Below, piece by piece: positions 62,643 through 64,000 of a stretch of 64,000 nt of DNA. Position 1 is the stretch's first letter, and every line of letters begins with the position of its first letter. Where the stretch lies: assembly GCA_965220385.1 (NCBI GenBank), contig OZ244825.1, positions 4,712,001-4,776,000 on the forward strand, written 5' to 3'. The notes under the pieces are model-generated. The model was not told where the DNA came from and ran no database searches. It was given only the letters and a program-made list of their open reading frames with translations. A program made the translations under genes and the position numbers. This DNA comes from PCPOR2b sp965220385. GTDB lineage: Bacteria > Poribacteria > WGA-4E > PCPOR2b.

Positions 62643-64000
62643 ATGGTTCAAGAAAGACGCATTCTCTACGAACATCTTGATGTACCAGACATCAATACAT
62701 TTGATGTATTCCGTCAGTACGATGGATATAAACGCTTTGAGAAAGCAATCAAGGAATATCAACCCGACGATATTTGCGATATGGTGACGAAGTCCGGGCT
62801 TAAAGGGCGCGGAGGCGCAGGGTTTTCAACCGGGCTGAAGTGGAGCTTTGTGCCCAGAGACATTGAACCCCGATACCTATGCTGCAACGCCGATGAAAGT
62901 GAGCCGGGGACGTTTAGTAATCGCTACGTTCTGGAGAGGAATCCGCATCTATTGATTGAAGGCATCCTAATCTGTTGCTATGCCATGGGGATTAGCACCG
63001 CGTACGTCTACATCCGTGGAGAATTCACGCTCGGTAAGCGTATGTTGGATGCCGCTATTGAAGAAGCATATCAGCAAGGCTATCTCGGAGAAAATATCCA
63101 AGGAAGTGGCTTTGATCTGGACATCTATTCCCATCCGGGAGCAGGCGCATACATCTGTGGTGAAGAGACCGGACTGATTGAATCTCTTGAAGGAAAACGT
63201 GGGCAACCGCGCGTGAAACCACCATTCCCTGCAGTTGAAGGATTGTTCCATAAACCAACGGTTGTGCAGAATGTAGAAACACTCTGTAACCTGCCTTTCC
63301 TGATGGGAAATGGGGTCGAATGGTATACCGATATCGGACGTACCTATGGAGATACGCGGTTTGATCCACCACAAGCGGATCCGAACACAGGGACAAAACT
63401 GTACTGTATCAGTGGAGATGTAAACGAGCCAGGTGTCTATGAACTCGATCTCGGCTTGACCGCCGAGGAGTTAATCGAAGTTGCAGGTGGTGTCAAGGGC
63501 GAACGTGTAAAAGCCGTTATCCCCGGTGGTAGTTCCGCACCAATTTTGACACATTATGAATTGGAATGTCGCCTCGATTTCACCTCATTAACGCTCTGGA
63601 AGTCAATGCTCGGTTCTGGAGGCATTATTGTCATGAACGAAACACGGAATATTGTCGATTGCCTCCTCAATATCATGAAGTTCTACGCACATGAGTCATG
63701 TGGGCAGTGTACACCATGCCGTTGGGGAACGCCATGGGTCAGAGATATTGTCCAACGAATCGCTGATGGCGAAGGACGGCAAACGACGATGCAGCGACCT
63801 AAGTTTGGCGTTGCGGAGGGCGGCAGATGGGGTGACACCGGCGAAATGGAAGAGGTTTACGAAGACCTTGATCTACTGGAAAGCGTCGCAAACAATATCG
63901 CAAATGTAGACACCATGACATGGAACACCATCTGTGTCTTTGGGATCGCTGTCTCTTGGCCCGCTGTGAGCTATCTGCGGAAATTCCGTCCTGAGTTTGA
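62643..64000 (+). CDS. nuoF: NADH-quinone oxidoreductase subunit F (3' end outside window)
   Basis: Open from ATG 62643 to the window edge, ~452 codons. GLKGRGGAGFSTGLKWSF (FMN/NADH loop), CCNADESEPGTFSNRYVLER, GAGAYICGEETGLIESLEG and the N3 4Fe-4S ligands in ESCGQCTPCRWG, with a later TICVFG Cys, identify NuoF. Between the CxxCxxC site and that last Cys there is an extra segment of about 25 residues (TTMQRPKFGVAEGGRWGDTG) compared with the usual GEG-to-DLL spacing. It oxidises NADH with FMN. Confidence 0.95.
   Translation, partial: MVQERRILYEHLDVPDINTFDVFRQYDGYKRFEKAIKEYQPDDICDMVTKSGLKGRGGAGFSTGLKWSFVPRDIEPRYLCCNADESEPGTFSNRYVLERNPHLLIEGILICCYAMGISTAYVYIRGEFTLGKRMLDAAIEEAYQQGYLGENIQGSGFDLDIYSHPGAGAYICGEETGLIESLEGKRGQPRVKPPFPAVEGLFHKPTVVQNVETLCNLPFLMGNGVEWYTDIGRTYGDTRFDPPQADPNTGTKLYCISGDVNEPGVYELDLGLTAEELIEVAGGVKGERVKAVIPGGSSAPILTHYELECRLDFTSLTLWKSMLGSGGIIVMNETRNIVDCLLNIMKFYAHESCGQCTPCRWGTPWVRDIVQRIADGEGRQTTMQRPKFGVAEGGRWGDTGEMEEVYEDLDLLESVANNIANVDTMTWNTICVFGIAVSWPAVSYLRKFRPEF

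Noticed and set aside
1..64000. tRNA, rRNA and CRISPR
   Set aside because: No cloverleaf, rRNA core sequence or repeat-spacer array was recognised by eye; a covariance-model scan was not possible.

Overview
The window looks like part of a Candidatus Poribacteria chromosome or a close relative. The main evidence is the C-terminal sorting module LPNYPNPFNPETWIPYRL, seen at the ends of three proteins (near 120-180, 8050-8100 and 13040-13090). I associate that exact wording with poribacterial secreted proteins, so the assignment rests on family knowledge and not on a search. Intergenic DNA is rich in short palindromes and MITE-like repeats, and TTG/GTG starts are frequent.

Region 1 (1-13.3 kb) is an envelope and secretion block. 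It holds the tail of one secreted protein, a ~2,556-aa repeat protein with about 22 cadherin-like (CADG) units and the same sorting tail, a stretch of decayed fragments, a PorV/UPF0164-type outer-membrane barrel, an aquaporin-family channel and a third, small sorted protein. The barrel and the small sorted protein are each preceded by a copy of the same ~260-bp cassette: inverted TGTCGCAAAAT sites and, about 240-250 bp downstream, a GG-N10-GC sigma-54 promoter. Region 2 (13.8-24 kb) encodes two very similar receiver/multi-PAS histidine kinases and a sigma-54 activator (REC-PAS-AAA+-Fis). The activator is a natural candidate for binding those cassettes. The first kinase's receiver has lost its phospho-acceptor Asp.

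Region 3 (24-36.3 kb) is mixed metabolism: an LDH2/MDH2-type dehydrogenase, an 870-bp inverted-repeat element, a Gfo/Idh/MocA oxidoreductase, a GNAT acetyltransferase, an SGNH hydrolase, a nitrilase-family amidohydrolase, and purD with two membrane-protein genes. It also carries the most unusual locus of the window, a TIR-TPR-UPF0175 fusion overlapping a DUF3368 PIN toxin gene, followed by pdxJ.

Region 4 (36.3-55.2 kb) has glutamate synthase gltB/gltD split by a broken BrnT and intact BrnA module flanked by a 73-bp copy of the gltB 3' end; Uma2 and J-domain genes; two 102-bp MITE copies; a citrate synthase-like / isocitrate dehydrogenase / malate dehydrogenase cluster; larC split by a -1 frameshift at an A9 run; and a small defence-like cluster (DUF2971, a DNA methyltransferase fused to an HNH nuclease, and an AlbA_2/Schlafen-type protein).

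Region 5 (55.2-64 kb) has a ThDP-dependent acetolactate synthase-like enzyme, an SDR, a PGPG membrane protein, and the start of a complex I operon (nuoA-B-C-D-[secreted carboxypeptidase-regulatory-like protein]-E-F). That operon is headed by a near-consensus promoter and an early intrinsic terminator. nuoF runs off the window. No rRNA, tRNA or CRISPR array was recognised.
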